From positions 3,224,001 to 3,288,000 of the forward strand of contig OZ245731.1 of the NCBI GenBank assembly GCA_965227155.1: a stretch of 64,000 nt of DNA, in the 5' to 3' direction. The translations under genes and the position numbers were made by a program. Source of the stretch: UBA6059 sp965227155 (lineage in GTDB: Bacteria; Bacteroidota; Bacteroidia; Cytophagales; Cyclobacteriaceae). Numbering within the stretch: position 1 is the stretch's first letter; every line of letters begins with the position of its first letter. Below are positions 41,728 to 51,906 of the stretch, piece by piece. The notes beneath the pieces were generated by a model. It saw nothing but the letters and a program-made list of their open reading frames with translations, did not search any database and was not told the origin of the DNA.

Positions 41728-44124
41728 CTATTCATCCCTAAGGCTCTGTACAGGATTCACCCGTGCGGCGCCAAATGCCTTGTAACTCACTGTCAGTATG
41801 CCAATGACAATGCCGATCAAAGCTGCCCCGATATATACCATAATGCTGCTGATACTCCACAGGTCTATGCTGTATTGAAATTCTCCAATCCAAGTGTTGG
41901 TCACCCAATAGGCCAGCGGAAATGAAAGCAGGCTGGCCAGGCCAATCAGCATAACAAACTCCTTGAGCAATAGCATGACAACTTGCAGGATATTAGAGCC
42001 CAGCACTTTGCGCACGCCAATTTCCTTCCTGCGCTGTACCGCCATAAAAGAAGACAGCCCAAAAAGGCCCATGCAAGACAATAATATGGTCACGAATGTG
42101 AAGTTGCTGACCAACGTAGAAAACCGATCGTCAGAGGCATAAATTTGGTTAAACTCCTGATCGAAAAACTGATAATCAAACGGGTGATTTGGGAATTTGT
42201 CGCGCCAGGTGGTTTCCAGTACATGTAGAGTGTTTTTGAGGTCACCATTGCTTATTTTGAGGTTGAGGTTGGAGGCAGGGCCCGGATTGTAAAACAACAT
42301 GAGTGGCTCAATTTTGTGTTTCATATTGGCAAAATGAAAATCCTCGATTACACCTACGATGGTTCGGGTTTGATTTTGACCCAGGGTCAATGTTTTCCCA
42401 ATAGGCTCGTCAAATCCCAGGGCAGCGGCCATGGCTTCATTGATGATGATGGACTCCTGCTGGTCAGCACCGTAGCTTTCGCCATAATTGCGCCCTGCTG
42501 CCAGATCAATGGCCATGGTATTGAGAAAAGCATCATCGATACTCATCACACTCACGATCCAGGTTTCTTCATCGCTGCCAGCATTGCCTGGTAAGGTGAT
42601 GCCCGTGCGGCCAAAGGTTCTTCCCGGCATATTATTGGAATAGCTGGCTGATATTACGTCAGGGTTGTTTTCAACAGCGTTTTTAAACACATCCAGCTGC
42701 TGTACCAGCGCCGGATCATTGATATTAATAATCCGCTCCTTGCTAAAGCCAAGGTCTTTATTTTTGATGTAATCCAACTGCTGCGATACCAACAGGGTCA
42801 CGATAATCATCGATATAGAAGCTACAAATTGCAGGGTAATCAATGCTTTGCGTAGCAGTACCCCTTTGCGGCTGGTTTGAAATTTGCCTCGTAAAATGCT
42901 GATCACTTTGAAACCCGAAAGTACAAAAGCGGGATAGGTGCCGGATAGCGCTCCAATGGTAACTGCCAGACCAAAAAATGACGGTATCAACCATTTTTCT
43001 GTCAGTAGGATCCTTGTAAATTGAGTGTCAAGCCCCAGCGGAAGCTGGCTGGCTAGTCCAAATACCAGCAAAAGCGCTACGATCAAGGCAAGGCAGGAGA
43101 GTAAGATTGTCTCAAGGAGGTATTGGCTGATTAGGCTGCCCTTGCTGCTACCCATTACCTTTCTTATGCCAACCTCTTTGGCGCGATTTACAGATTGCGC
43201 AGTGGCAAGATTCATAAAATTGAAGGCCGCTATGAGCAGGATGAAGATAGCTACGCCGCTCAGGGCGTAGACATAAATGATGTCTCCCTTATTTTCATGG
43301 TAATAGTCAAACAGTATACCCGAGGATTTCAGATGGATATCAGTCAATGGCTGCAGCTGTGGAATCCAAAAGTCGTTGACATCATTTCTGCCGGCCAGGG
43401 CCAGCAAGGCCTCTTCTACAGCCTGTTCCTGCGTATTGCTTTTGAGTTTGGCGTACCCAATCATACCCAGACCCTGCCAGTTGCTGAGGTACTGCGTAAA
43501 GCTGGAATCGGCCGCTGTGGGGTAGAGGGAAAGAAACACATCATATTTCAGATGTGAATTATGGACAGGATCTTTGGTTATACCTACGATCTCCCAGGGG
43601 GCGTCATTCACACGAAGCGTTTGACCCATTGCCTGATCTGCAGATTGAAAGACCCTGGTAGCAAATGATTCTGTGAGAATAAGCTTATGAGGTTGGTGAA
43701 AATGTGCAAGCATTTCTTCATCCACATTTTCAAAATCAAAAATTCTGAAAAAATCATCTTCCACATATTTGGCATGCTGAGCGTAATAGGGAATGTCTTC
43801 TTTCTGAAGCCTCATATTTCCATTGTGCAGCATCCGTGTGGCAACTTCTATTTCGCTCAGCTCTGCTTCTGCAGCATCCGGCATCATGGGGTTGGTTATG
43901 GCTACATTATTGCTCGATACCCCTAATGCCTTGTCGATGGTGGTAAACCTGAAAATACGATCCGCATCGGTATGCCATCGGTCGTAGTTTGTTTCATCCA
44001 CCACATACGTGACGAGAATGATGGTGCTAAAAAAGGCGACAGTTAAGCCAATCAGGTTGATGGCGGTGCTGGTTTGGTGGCGTTGGAAATTCCTGAACGC
44101 CACTTTCATAAATGTTGATACCAT
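41728..44124 (-). CDS. FtsX/MacB-type ABC transporter permease, third of three
   Basis: 798 residues: an N-terminal transmembrane helix (INLIGLTVAFFSTIILVTYV) with a MacB-type periplasmic domain, a first FtsX core (VNRAKEVGIRKVMGSSKGSL), a second periplasmic domain, and a C-terminal FtsX core (QRRKEIGVRKVLGSNILQVV). These duplicated permeases in Bacteroidota do mechanical work on envelope substrates rather than import. It is the last gene of a three-permease operon, 40 nt after the second. Confidence 0.9.
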   Translation of the reverse strand: MVSTFMKVAFRNFQRHQTSTAINLIGLTVAFFSTIILVTYVVDETNYDRWHTDADRIFRFTTIDKALGVSSNNVAITNPMMPDAAEAELSEIEVATRMLHNGNMRLQKEDIPYYAQHAKYVEDDFFRIFDFENVDEEMLAHFHQPHKLILTESFATRVFQSADQAMGQTLRVNDAPWEIVGITKDPVHNSHLKYDVFLSLYPTAADSSFTQYLSNWQGLGMIGYAKLKSNTQEQAVEEALLALAGRNDVNDFWIPQLQPLTDIHLKSSGILFDYYHENKGDIIYVYALSGVAIFILLIAAFNFMNLATAQSVNRAKEVGIRKVMGSSKGSLISQYLLETILLSCLALIVALLLVFGLASQLPLGLDTQFTRILLTEKWLIPSFFGLAVTIGALSGTYPAFVLSGFKVISILRGKFQTSRKGVLLRKALITLQFVASISMIIVTLLVSQQLDYIKNKDLGFSKERIININDPALVQQLDVFKNAVENNPDVISASYSNNMPGRTFGRTGITLPGNAGSDEETWIVSVMSIDDAFLNTMAIDLAAGRNYGESYGADQQESIIINEAMAAALGFDEPIGKTLTLGQNQTRTIVGVIEDFHFANMKHKIEPLMLFYNPGPASNLNLKISNGDLKNTLHVLETTWRDKFPNHPFDYQFFDQEFNQIYASDDRFSTLVSNFTFVTILLSCMGLFGLSSFMAVQRRKEIGVRKVLGSNILQVVMLLLKEFVMLIGLASLLSFPLAYWVTNTWIGEFQYSIDLWSISSIMVYIGAALIGIVIGILTVSYKAFGAARVNPVQSLRDE

Positions 44125-44164
44125 GGTAGTAAGTTTTTGACCTTAAAAAATTTATTGACAATGA

Positions 44165-46600
44165 TTATTCCCGACTGATGGCCTCTACCGGATTGGCATT
44201 GGCAGCCCGGTAGGATACAGAGCTTACAACACCGATGATCAGAGTAGCAAAGGCCAGTCCTGTAATTCCAAAAATGATGAGTGGTGGTTGGCTGGAAAAA
44301 GCAAAGTTGTTGAGCCAGGCATTGGTAAGCAGGTAGGCGATAGGCCATACCAGCAGGTTTGCCACAGCCAGTAGTATTAAAAATTCTTTTGATAATAGGC
44401 TAATGATTTGTGGTACGGAGGCGCCCAGCACTTTTCGAATGCCAATTTCCTTCCTTTTTTCGACTGCTATGTATAAGGCCAGTCCAATCACCCCGATGAT
44501 TGAGATGATGATTGCGAGTATCGAAAAGGTTCTAAAAAGACTGGCAAACTGCTTTTCTGACTCGTATAAAGCTTCAAAATCATTATCCAAAAAGGAGTAC
44601 CTGAAAGTTTCCTGCGGATTGGCCAGCTGCCATTTTTGCTCAATAGCCTCTATGGTCTGCTGAAGGTTAGTGGCATGGTTGAGCTTTAAGGCAAGGAAGG
44701 CAGGCTGAGTCTGATTAAGGTTTTGGCGTGAAATGCCCCGCATGACGAGCGAGCGAATCGGCTCATGCAATGAGGTGAGGTGAAAATCTTTAATTACCCC
44801 GATTATTTTTTCCGTATGAGGTTGCCCGGTTACAAGTATTTGTTTGCCAATAGCCTCTTCGGGAGACCAGCCGACCATACGGGCACAGGTTTCATTGATG
44901 ATTACCCCAATGCTGTCCAGCGCCATGTCCTCCATGAAGGCCCTTCCGGCCACCATAGGAATGTTGAAGGTCTCCAGAAAATTAAAATCTGCCAGGTAAA
45001 GGCTGAACAGAAACCGCTCAGTTTCAGGATTGCCTATAGCCTGAAAGGTTCCTCCAAAGGGCTGCCGGCCAGGTAAATGGAAGCTTGCACTCAGGCTATT
45101 TATGGCAGGGTCATTTTCCAAAGTCTCCACCAGCGTTAGGTATCGGCTGCCCAGGTTGCTGCCGGTTTCAATCACCATGACCCTATCCTGGTCAAAACCA
45201 AGCTTCTGGTTCATCATGAAATTGACCTGATGCATAATGAAAGCAGTAGCCAGTACCAGGAATATCGATATGGCAAACTGAAAAACAATCAGGCCGTTTC
45301 TCAGACCGAACCGACTATGGCTGAGTCTCACACCTCCTTTAAAAATACTGGTGATCTTGGTTGATGCCATGAATAGGGCAGGGTAGGCGCCAGCAGCAAA
45401 TCCAATAATGGCGATAAGTGCCAATAGAAAAGCCAGTGTGCCACCGATACTGAAATCTTGCAGCACCATATTTCTACCAGTGAGCTGGTTAAAATAAGGT
45501 AAGCTCCACCATGCCAGCCCGAGCGCTACCAGCACAGCAATCGTTGCGATAATGACCGATTCCACAATGAACTGGGCGAAAAGGTGGTTTTTAGCGGCAC
45601 CCAGCACTTTGCGAACACCAATTTCCTTGCTGCGCTTGGTGGATTGAGCAATGGCCAGGTTGGTGAAATTAAATGCAGCGATGGCCAGTACAAGCAGCGC
45701 CACACAACTAAAAAGCCACACATAGACTTTATCTCCATTCGGTCTGAGTTCGCCCTGCAGGTGACTATCGAGATGAATAGATTGAATGGGTTGAAGGTAA
45801 TAATCATGGATATTACCGGCATCAACATATTGCTGGTAAGTTACGCCCAGTATGGACTCTACCTGAGGTCCTATATGCCTATCAATGAGCTCAGGCAGTT
45901 TTTCATAGACCTTTTGTGCTTGTTCCGGGCTTTCAAGTTTGATGTAATTGTACACAGCATAGGAAGCCCAAAAATCACTTCTTGCAATGGGTAAAGAGGT
46001 GAGTGACATGAGCATATCAAACTGAAAATGACTTCTTTTGGGCACATCCTCACAAATAGCAGAGACCATAAATCTCGTGGTATCGCCAATTTCTATGATT
46101 TGATTGAGTCCACTTGTATTTCCAAAATACCGCTTATTGGTAGATTCGGTAATCACTACCTGGTTTGGGCTGTTGAGGGCCGTTTTAGGATTACCCTCCA
46201 GAACTCTAACACCAAAGAGGTCAAAGAAGGTGCTGTCAGCAGCATAGAAGCTATTTTCATAGAAAATTCTATCGCCCAGAACAATGCGCTGCTGCTCACC
46301 GGGCTGAAAAATGCGGCAATAGTTGCGGACCTCAGGAAATTCCTCAAATACGGTCGGTCCAAGCGGTGCAGGTGTAGTGGCATAAGAATTTTCCCGATCT
46401 GGGAAATGCCTTTTAAGCGCTACCCGGTAGATTGATTCAGCCTCAGGGTGGTAATTGTCGTATCGGATTTCATTGATGATAAATCCGGCAATGAGCAGTA
46501 CACAAGCCAGGCCCAGGCTAAATCCCACCAGGTTGATGAAGAAAAAAGTCTTGTGCTTAATCAGGTGCCTGATGGTGGTGAGGATAAGGTTTTTGACCAT
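44165..46600 (-). CDS. FtsX/MacB-type ABC transporter permease, second of three
   Basis: 811 residues with the same duplicated layout: helix 1 INLVGFSLGLACVLLIAGFI, two MacB-like periplasmic domains, FtsX cores containing TKRSKEIGVRKVLGAAKNHL and EKRKEIGIRKVLGASVPQII. It starts 2 nt from the stop of the upstream permease, so they are translationally coupled. No ATP-binding subunit gene lies beside them. Confidence 0.9.
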   Translation of the reverse strand: MVKNLILTTIRHLIKHKTFFFINLVGFSLGLACVLLIAGFIINEIRYDNYHPEAESIYRVALKRHFPDRENSYATTPAPLGPTVFEEFPEVRNYCRIFQPGEQQRIVLGDRIFYENSFYAADSTFFDLFGVRVLEGNPKTALNSPNQVVITESTNKRYFGNTSGLNQIIEIGDTTRFMVSAICEDVPKRSHFQFDMLMSLTSLPIARSDFWASYAVYNYIKLESPEQAQKVYEKLPELIDRHIGPQVESILGVTYQQYVDAGNIHDYYLQPIQSIHLDSHLQGELRPNGDKVYVWLFSCVALLVLAIAAFNFTNLAIAQSTKRSKEIGVRKVLGAAKNHLFAQFIVESVIIATIAVLVALGLAWWSLPYFNQLTGRNMVLQDFSIGGTLAFLLALIAIIGFAAGAYPALFMASTKITSIFKGGVRLSHSRFGLRNGLIVFQFAISIFLVLATAFIMHQVNFMMNQKLGFDQDRVMVIETGSNLGSRYLTLVETLENDPAINSLSASFHLPGRQPFGGTFQAIGNPETERFLFSLYLADFNFLETFNIPMVAGRAFMEDMALDSIGVIINETCARMVGWSPEEAIGKQILVTGQPHTEKIIGVIKDFHLTSLHEPIRSLVMRGISRQNLNQTQPAFLALKLNHATNLQQTIEAIEQKWQLANPQETFRYSFLDNDFEALYESEKQFASLFRTFSILAIIISIIGVIGLALYIAVEKRKEIGIRKVLGASVPQIISLLSKEFLILLAVANLLVWPIAYLLTNAWLNNFAFSSQPPLIIFGITGLAFATLIIGVVSSVSYRAANANPVEAISRE

Positions 46601-46602
46601 AA

Positions 46603-49065
46603 TTATTCTGTTCGAAGTGTCTTAACAGGATCTAAGTTGGCTGCTTTGATGAGCTGAAAACTCATGGTAAGCAAAGCTGAAAAAATGACAGCCACAGCGG
46701 CCAATATAAAAGCAGTAGCCGGTACGCCGTTATTATAGGCAAAGCCTTCTACCCAGTCTTTCATGTAGAGGTAGGTGACAGGCAGTGCGATAACGATGCT
46801 GATGCCAAGAAGCTTTAGAAAATCAATAAGGAATAAACTATAAATCTGGCCGGGTGAACTGCCCAGCGACTTTCGTATGCCTATTTCCTTGCTGCGTTGC
46901 TTCACCTGATAGGCTGAAAGGGCCAGCAGACCCAGGGATGCCAGAAAAATGGCAATGCCAGCAAAAGTGAGGGTAAGGCCGCCAAACCTTTGCTCATTGA
47001 CATATAAGCGGTTGAAATAATCATCCAGAAAAAAATACTGAAAGGGGTTCCCGGGGAAATATTTGTCCCATTCAGCCCTTACCAGTGCAATGCTTTCTGA
47101 AATCTGATCGGGTTTTAATCTTAATGAGAAAAATTCTCCACCATATTTAGTGAAATAGAATACAATGGGGTCAGGATACTGCTTGAGCGATTCTTGATTG
47201 TAATCATTGATCACCCCAATTACGCGTGGTTTAAACCCAAAACCAACACCTTCCAGGTTTTGGCCGATAATTTCCTCAGGGCTGAAGCCCAACTTACGGG
47301 CACCGGTTTCTGTAATGACTATGGCACCCTGTGCTTCACTTTCAAATGACGGCTCGAATACCTTGCCAGCCAGTATCTCCATATCGAAAACCTCTACAAA
47401 CCGGTAATCCATGCTATTCCAGCGGAAGGTGACCCCATTTTCATCAGGGTCACCGGGTTTTTTAAGTACCAGCTTGTAAGCTCGCTTTTTACCGGGCACT
47501 GTGAGTGAAGCAGCCATACCTTCAATGCTACTTTGGGCTTCCACGGCTGTTCTAAACAGATCAATATTGCGATTGTAGGCTTCCTTTTCTTTGGGCACAA
47601 TGCCGGGCCTTTCTATCACCAGTATTTGCTCTGTATCCATACCAATATCCTGGCTCATCATGTAGTTCATTTGCTGATAAATGATGAGCGTAGCAGCAAT
47701 CAGCGAAAGTGAAGCAGCATATTGTGTAATGACAAGGATCTTGCGTAATCGATTGCCCGATTGAGAATGACCGAACTTTCCTTTTAATATTTGAGCCGGA
47801 GCGTAGGATGAAAGTAAAAATGCCGGGTAAATGCCAGAAAACAACGCCCCAGCCAACCATAGCAATACTGCCGAAATCCAAAACGATGTACTGAAGATGC
47901 TAGCATAATCAAACTGATAGCCGGTCACCAGATTGAAACCCGGTTTCACCAATAAGATTATACCTATGGCAAGAAGCATAGCGAATAGGTGCATGAGCCC
48001 CGATTCAATTAAAAACTGTCTAATAAGCTGTGGCCTTACAGCACCAACTACTTTTTTAATGCCCACTTCTCGTGCCCGCTCCATAGCCCTGGAAGTAGCC
48101 ATATTGATATAATTGATCCAGGCAATGATCAGGATTATGAAACTGATGATAGACAGTGTGCTTACCATGCCTTCATCACTATTGATTTCAGATTCTTCTG
48201 CCAGATGGCTTTTCAGGTGGATATCATTTATGGCTTGCAGGCTAAGGGAGTCGGTAGTATTTGATGCTGATGGGTTTAAGAAACTGGCTAAGGCAATGGG
48301 TATTTTCTTCTCTACAAGATTTGGATTTGCACCTTCCCTCAGCCTGATGTATGTGTACATATCATTTCTTTCCCAGGATCTGTCATATCGATCCTGCCCG
48401 CCTGATTTGCGAGCGTAGAGGGTTTCATAGGAATAGAGTACATCAAATTTCAAATGTGTATTCTCAGGTAATGTTTTAAAAACGCCGGTCACTTTACACA
48501 ATTCGTCGTTGCGATCATCATCCTGCATCCGGATGAATTGACCAATAGGATTGTCATTGCCAAAGTAGATTTTGGCATATTCTTCAGAAATTACTGCATT
48601 GAAAGGTTCAGCCAGTGCGGTTCGTGCATCTCCTGCTGCCATTGGGTAGCCCATTAATGGTAGGAAGGAAGAATCGGCATACAGGAAGTTTCTATGTTTA
48701 ATGGCGATAGGTTCACCCTGGTCGGGCTGGGTAGAAATAATGACATTATTCTTATAGCCCAAATTGTAAAGCCTGGCCGATCCAATCACTTCGGGTAATG
48801 ATTCTACCAGTGCCGGTCCGGCAGCTGGATAGTTTTCAGCACTATGCAAAACTTCTTCTCCACCTACGAATTTTTTAAGGGTGACACGGTAAAGGTTTTC
48901 GGGCGCTTCCAGAAATGACTCAAAGGTCTTTTCAAACTGCACATAATGATTTAGCAAAAGGAAGGCAGCGTACCCCACAGCTAATCCACTAATGATCAGG
49001 AAGGAAAATAAGCCCCCTTTCTTCACTGACCGGTACCCAATAATTAATTGATGTCGAAGGTTCAT
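46603..49065 (-). CDS. FtsX/MacB-type ABC transporter permease, first of three
   Basis: 820 residues, same family: helix 1 LFSFLIISGLAVGYAAFLLL, FtsX cores with MERAREVGIKKVVGAVRPQL and KQRSKEIGIRKSLGSSPGQI. It is the first gene of the operon. The upstream gene on the same strand direction is the MocR-like regulator (49153), 87 nt away, a possible regulator of this cluster. The three paralogues are divergent enough to imply old duplication. Confidence 0.9.
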   Translation of the reverse strand: MNLRHQLIIGYRSVKKGGLFSFLIISGLAVGYAAFLLLNHYVQFEKTFESFLEAPENLYRVTLKKFVGGEEVLHSAENYPAAGPALVESLPEVIGSARLYNLGYKNNVIISTQPDQGEPIAIKHRNFLYADSSFLPLMGYPMAAGDARTALAEPFNAVISEEYAKIYFGNDNPIGQFIRMQDDDRNDELCKVTGVFKTLPENTHLKFDVLYSYETLYARKSGGQDRYDRSWERNDMYTYIRLREGANPNLVEKKIPIALASFLNPSASNTTDSLSLQAINDIHLKSHLAEESEINSDEGMVSTLSIISFIILIIAWINYINMATSRAMERAREVGIKKVVGAVRPQLIRQFLIESGLMHLFAMLLAIGIILLVKPGFNLVTGYQFDYASIFSTSFWISAVLLWLAGALFSGIYPAFLLSSYAPAQILKGKFGHSQSGNRLRKILVITQYAASLSLIAATLIIYQQMNYMMSQDIGMDTEQILVIERPGIVPKEKEAYNRNIDLFRTAVEAQSSIEGMAASLTVPGKKRAYKLVLKKPGDPDENGVTFRWNSMDYRFVEVFDMEILAGKVFEPSFESEAQGAIVITETGARKLGFSPEEIIGQNLEGVGFGFKPRVIGVINDYNQESLKQYPDPIVFYFTKYGGEFFSLRLKPDQISESIALVRAEWDKYFPGNPFQYFFLDDYFNRLYVNEQRFGGLTLTFAGIAIFLASLGLLALSAYQVKQRSKEIGIRKSLGSSPGQIYSLFLIDFLKLLGISIVIALPVTYLYMKDWVEGFAYNNGVPATAFILAAVAVIFSALLTMSFQLIKAANLDPVKTLRTE

Positions 49066-49152
49066 ATTGTACTATTACAAATTTTCAAGATTCTGGTTAA
49101 GTAAATTATTTAAATGGTTTGAATGCTGCATGGTAAGTGTTGTTAACTCTTG

Positions 49153-50535
49153 TTAAATGGCAAATGAAGGTTCCAGCAGTAAAGCGTTGAGCTGATGCAA
49201 GGCATTTGTAAAATCTTCGAGCCTATGGATAGCACCATTGCTAATCCTGATGTATGGTGGTGCAGGTTTTTTATCGGTGAGGAAGATGTCGCTATTGCGA
49301 ACTAGTATGCCTTTTTCATAGGCCAGTTGTGTAAAGGTTGAGCTTTTCCAGTTGTCAGGCAGTTTGGCCCAGTTTACAATCGCATATGGATTTTCGGCAT
49401 AAGCCGGAAGATTTGAAATTGCTGCAAAGGCTTCATTTCTTTCCTTCAAAAGCTTCTTTCTTTCGGCAATGATCTTTGCCATTCTTCCACTCCTGATGAG
49501 CCCTGCACCTGTTTGTAGCATGATGGGTGACCCTGCCCAAAAAAGTAATTTGTAGTATTGTTCTATTCGTTTTATAAATTTTTCGTGACCTACTGCAAAG
49601 GCACATTGAATAGCCGGATTGATGTGGAAATAGAGGTCAGATAGGTAGATCCCAACGTTAGGATTGAGATCGTAATATGATCGTACTGTTGAGCTATGAA
49701 AGCCATCAGTATGTCCTAATTCTATGATAGGGACCTGGTGCTTTTCGCAAACCTGTATGATCTGCTGTTTGCGTGCAAGCGGGGTAGTTCTGCCTGTCGG
49801 GTTTTGGCAAATTGCTTGCGTAAATAGCATTTTGGGTTTGTAATTTAGTATTTGAGCTTCCAGGTGGTCTGGGGTAATGCCTTTTTCATCTGCGTCAATA
49901 GCCGCCAATTTTCTATGGCTTTGAAAGATCTGGTCTTTGATGACAGGGTCGGCAATCGACTCCAATAAAATATATTCTCCGGGTTGGCTAAGCGCCTGTA
50001 TAAAAAGGTGGGTGGAGAAAAAGGCCGTGGTGAGCAAAGAGATATTCTGCAAGCCTACAGAAGCAAAGCCAAGACTTGACAGCCAATGAATGAAATCAGT
50101 TTTCTGCTCGTCGGTACCGCAGTTGTACAGGTCATTGAGCTGTAGGTGAAAGTTGGCTTGCTGATGGACTTCCTTGATACCTGAAAGGATGTTAAGCTGT
50201 ATGGTATGGTTAAAAAGTTCGGTCGTCCGGTAATGGCCCAGGTTATAACGATAGGGCACCTTTCCCTCGTTGTACCAGAAGTCCTCGTATTCGGAGGAAA
50301 TATCCTTCACATAAGTACCTCTGCCTACCTCGCCGGTGAGGTAACCCATTTTTTCCAGCTCCTTAAATGCCTTGGTAATGGTTCCGATAGAGAGGTTAAG
50401 TTTCTTACTCAGCTCTCTTTGTGTGGGCAACAGCTGTCCACTCTCCAGCTTTCCGGTATCGATACTTTCGATAATGTAATCGATGAGGTGGAGAAACTTC
50501 TTCCTGTCTGTTTGATCAAAGGCCTTGTCCCACAT
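49153..50535 (-). CDS. GntR/MocR-like regulator with degenerate aminotransferase domain
   Basis: 460 residues. Residues ~10-80 form a GntR winged helix (SGQLLPTQRELSKKLNLSI, KAFKELEKMGYLTGEVGRGT). Residues ~100-455 are a fold-type I aminotransferase-like domain (QNPTGRTTPL kept). The PLP site is altered: where MocR proteins have S-x-S-K-x-x-x-P-G-x-R, this one reads SDLYFHINPAIQ, placing F303 at the Schiff-base lysine and Q310 at the phosphate arginine. The EDD-Y aspartate segment reads IIELGHTD. It probably binds DNA but not PLP in the normal way. Confidence 0.85.
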   Translation of the reverse strand: MWDKAFDQTDRKKFLHLIDYIIESIDTGKLESGQLLPTQRELSKKLNLSIGTITKAFKELEKMGYLTGEVGRGTYVKDISSEYEDFWYNEGKVPYRYNLGHYRTTELFNHTIQLNILSGIKEVHQQANFHLQLNDLYNCGTDEQKTDFIHWLSSLGFASVGLQNISLLTTAFFSTHLFIQALSQPGEYILLESIADPVIKDQIFQSHRKLAAIDADEKGITPDHLEAQILNYKPKMLFTQAICQNPTGRTTPLARKQQIIQVCEKHQVPIIELGHTDGFHSSTVRSYYDLNPNVGIYLSDLYFHINPAIQCAFAVGHEKFIKRIEQYYKLLFWAGSPIMLQTGAGLIRSGRMAKIIAERKKLLKERNEAFAAISNLPAYAENPYAIVNWAKLPDNWKSSTFTQLAYEKGILVRNSDIFLTDKKPAPPYIRISNGAIHRLEDFTNALHQLNALLLEPSFAI

Positions 50536-50646
50536 TATTGTTAAATTGTAATATTACAAATTAAAACAATATCAGGATTAGCTCAAAATGGGGAGGTGGT
50601 ATTGTGTTTAAGAGGGTAAAAATAGATTGGGAGGTTGAAAGTTGGT

Positions 50647-51057
50647 TTAGGCCTGGTCTTGCCTAACGGCTGTTACCTCCAACCTGTTGTTATCAGGATC
50701 CAATGTTTCAAATTCGTAATAGCCATCACCGGTAGTTCTTGGGCCTCTTAAAATTGGGTAACCTGCCTGCTGTAGTTCCTTGGCTTTTTTGTCAACCGCG
50801 GCCTTGTCATTAAGTGCAATGGCAAAGTGAATGACGCCAAGGTGCTGTTTTTGTATCGTATCATTTTGATTGCCTGGGATGCCCGGCTTTTGCATGATTT
50901 CCAGTCTGGCACCGGTTTTAAAACTCAGGAAATAGCTTTCAAAACCAGTTTGGTTGTTTCTGTACTTCTCGTTGGGTACTGCTCCAAAAAATTGCACATA
51001 ATAGGCCTTGAGCCTTTCCAGATCGTTGGTGTAGATGGCGATGTGTTCTATATGCAT
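50647..51057 (-). CDS. VOC family (glyoxalase/bleomycin resistance) protein
   Basis: 136 residues with the paired beta-alpha-beta-beta-beta modules of the vicinal oxygen chelate fold: HIEHIAIYTNDLERLKAYYV at the start, LGVIHFAIALNDKAAVDKKA and YYEFETLDPDNNRLEVT at the end. Histidine and glutamate ligand positions are present (H6, H75-type, E-rich end). It may be a metal-dependent lyase, a dioxygenase or a resistance protein. It stands alone. Confidence 0.9.
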   Translation of the reverse strand: MHIEHIAIYTNDLERLKAYYVQFFGAVPNEKYRNNQTGFESYFLSFKTGARLEIMQKPGIPGNQNDTIQKQHLGVIHFAIALNDKAAVDKKAKELQQAGYPILRGPRTTGDGYYEFETLDPDNNRLEVTAVRQDQA

Positions 51058-51091
51058 ATTTAGGTTTTTAAACTATTCAACTATTTTGAAA

Positions 51092-51562
51092 CTAACCAAT
51101 ATCAAAATTTAACTGCCTACCTTCTGCTGCTGCTTGCTTATCCTTTTGGCTCCCCACAGCCATCCCGATAGTCATACCTATGGGAAGCCCCAATCCTAAA
51201 AAAGCCATGTTGTCCAATATTAGGCCAAAAACCACACCCATGGGGATACCAAAAGTTGACATTCCAAGAGCCATCCATTGGTTTCGGTAATGATTTTTTG
51301 GAACCAGATTCAGCTGTTTTTCCAGCACTTGTAAGATTGAAGCCAGGGATTTTGATAATTGCTTTTTCCACACCTTGTAATGCTCTGCTTGTTGGTTGGT
51401 CTGAGTTATCTCTTCATTGATTTTTACAATAGCAGCATCTGGTAATGCCCTTCCTGATAGTTCAGCTATCAAATTTTGTAATTTGATAAATCCGGAATGA
51501 GGCTTTTTTTGCTCAGTATGCACCTCAGGGTTAATTAGCTCAAGTAATTTGTGGTTAGTCAT
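51092..51562 (-). CDS. Hypothetical protein with C-terminal membrane hairpin
   Basis: 156 residues. The N-terminal ~95 residues are helical and probably coiled (IVKINEEITQTNQQAEHYKV). Two glycine-rich hydrophobic segments follow (MALGMSTFGIPMGVVFGLIL and MAFLGLGLPIGMTIGMAVGS). Not recognised. It lies in the same direction as the 80-residue coiled-coil protein 30 nt upstream, likely one transcript. Confidence 0.65.
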   Translation of the reverse strand: MTNHKLLELINPEVHTEQKKPHSGFIKLQNLIAELSGRALPDAAIVKINEEITQTNQQAEHYKVWKKQLSKSLASILQVLEKQLNLVPKNHYRNQWMALGMSTFGIPMGVVFGLILDNMAFLGLGLPIGMTIGMAVGSQKDKQAAAEGRQLNFDIG

Positions 51563-51592
51563 TTTCTGTTAGTGCTTTCTAGAATTGAATGA

Positions 51593-51835
51593 TTATATCC
51601 TAATGTTGTGATCTCTGGCAAATACCCTGATATTCTTTTTTAGATTGTTAAGTACATCTGATAACTCGATCTCTTGATCGCCTAGCTCACAACTTTCATA
51701 CAGGTTTTGTATGAAGTTCTTCATGGCTATATTCTGAGTCTGACAAGCTTGTAAGTCGGTTTTGGCTAGAAATAGCTCCTCTTTGTGTTGTGCTAATTCT
51801 TCTTTGAGGGTTTTTATTTCTTGATTTTGTTCCAT
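51593..51835 (-). CDS. Small coiled-coil protein of unknown function
   Basis: 80 residues, with heptad-like helix over residues 1-45 (EQNQEIKTLKEELAQHKEEL, FLAKTDLQACQTQN). The rest is acidic and ends with a basic tail. It is probably cotranscribed with the membrane-hairpin protein. It is divergent from the propeller kinase gene, 71 bp away. Confidence 0.55.
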   Translation of the reverse strand: MEQNQEIKTLKEELAQHKEELFLAKTDLQACQTQNIAMKNFIQNLYESCELGDQEIELSDVLNNLKKNIRVFARDHNIRI

Positions 51836-51906
51836 AATTATACCGTTTAGTTAGTAATAATATACTGGAGAACCAATCCTGGTGGTTACAATTTGGAGTA
51901 TTTATA

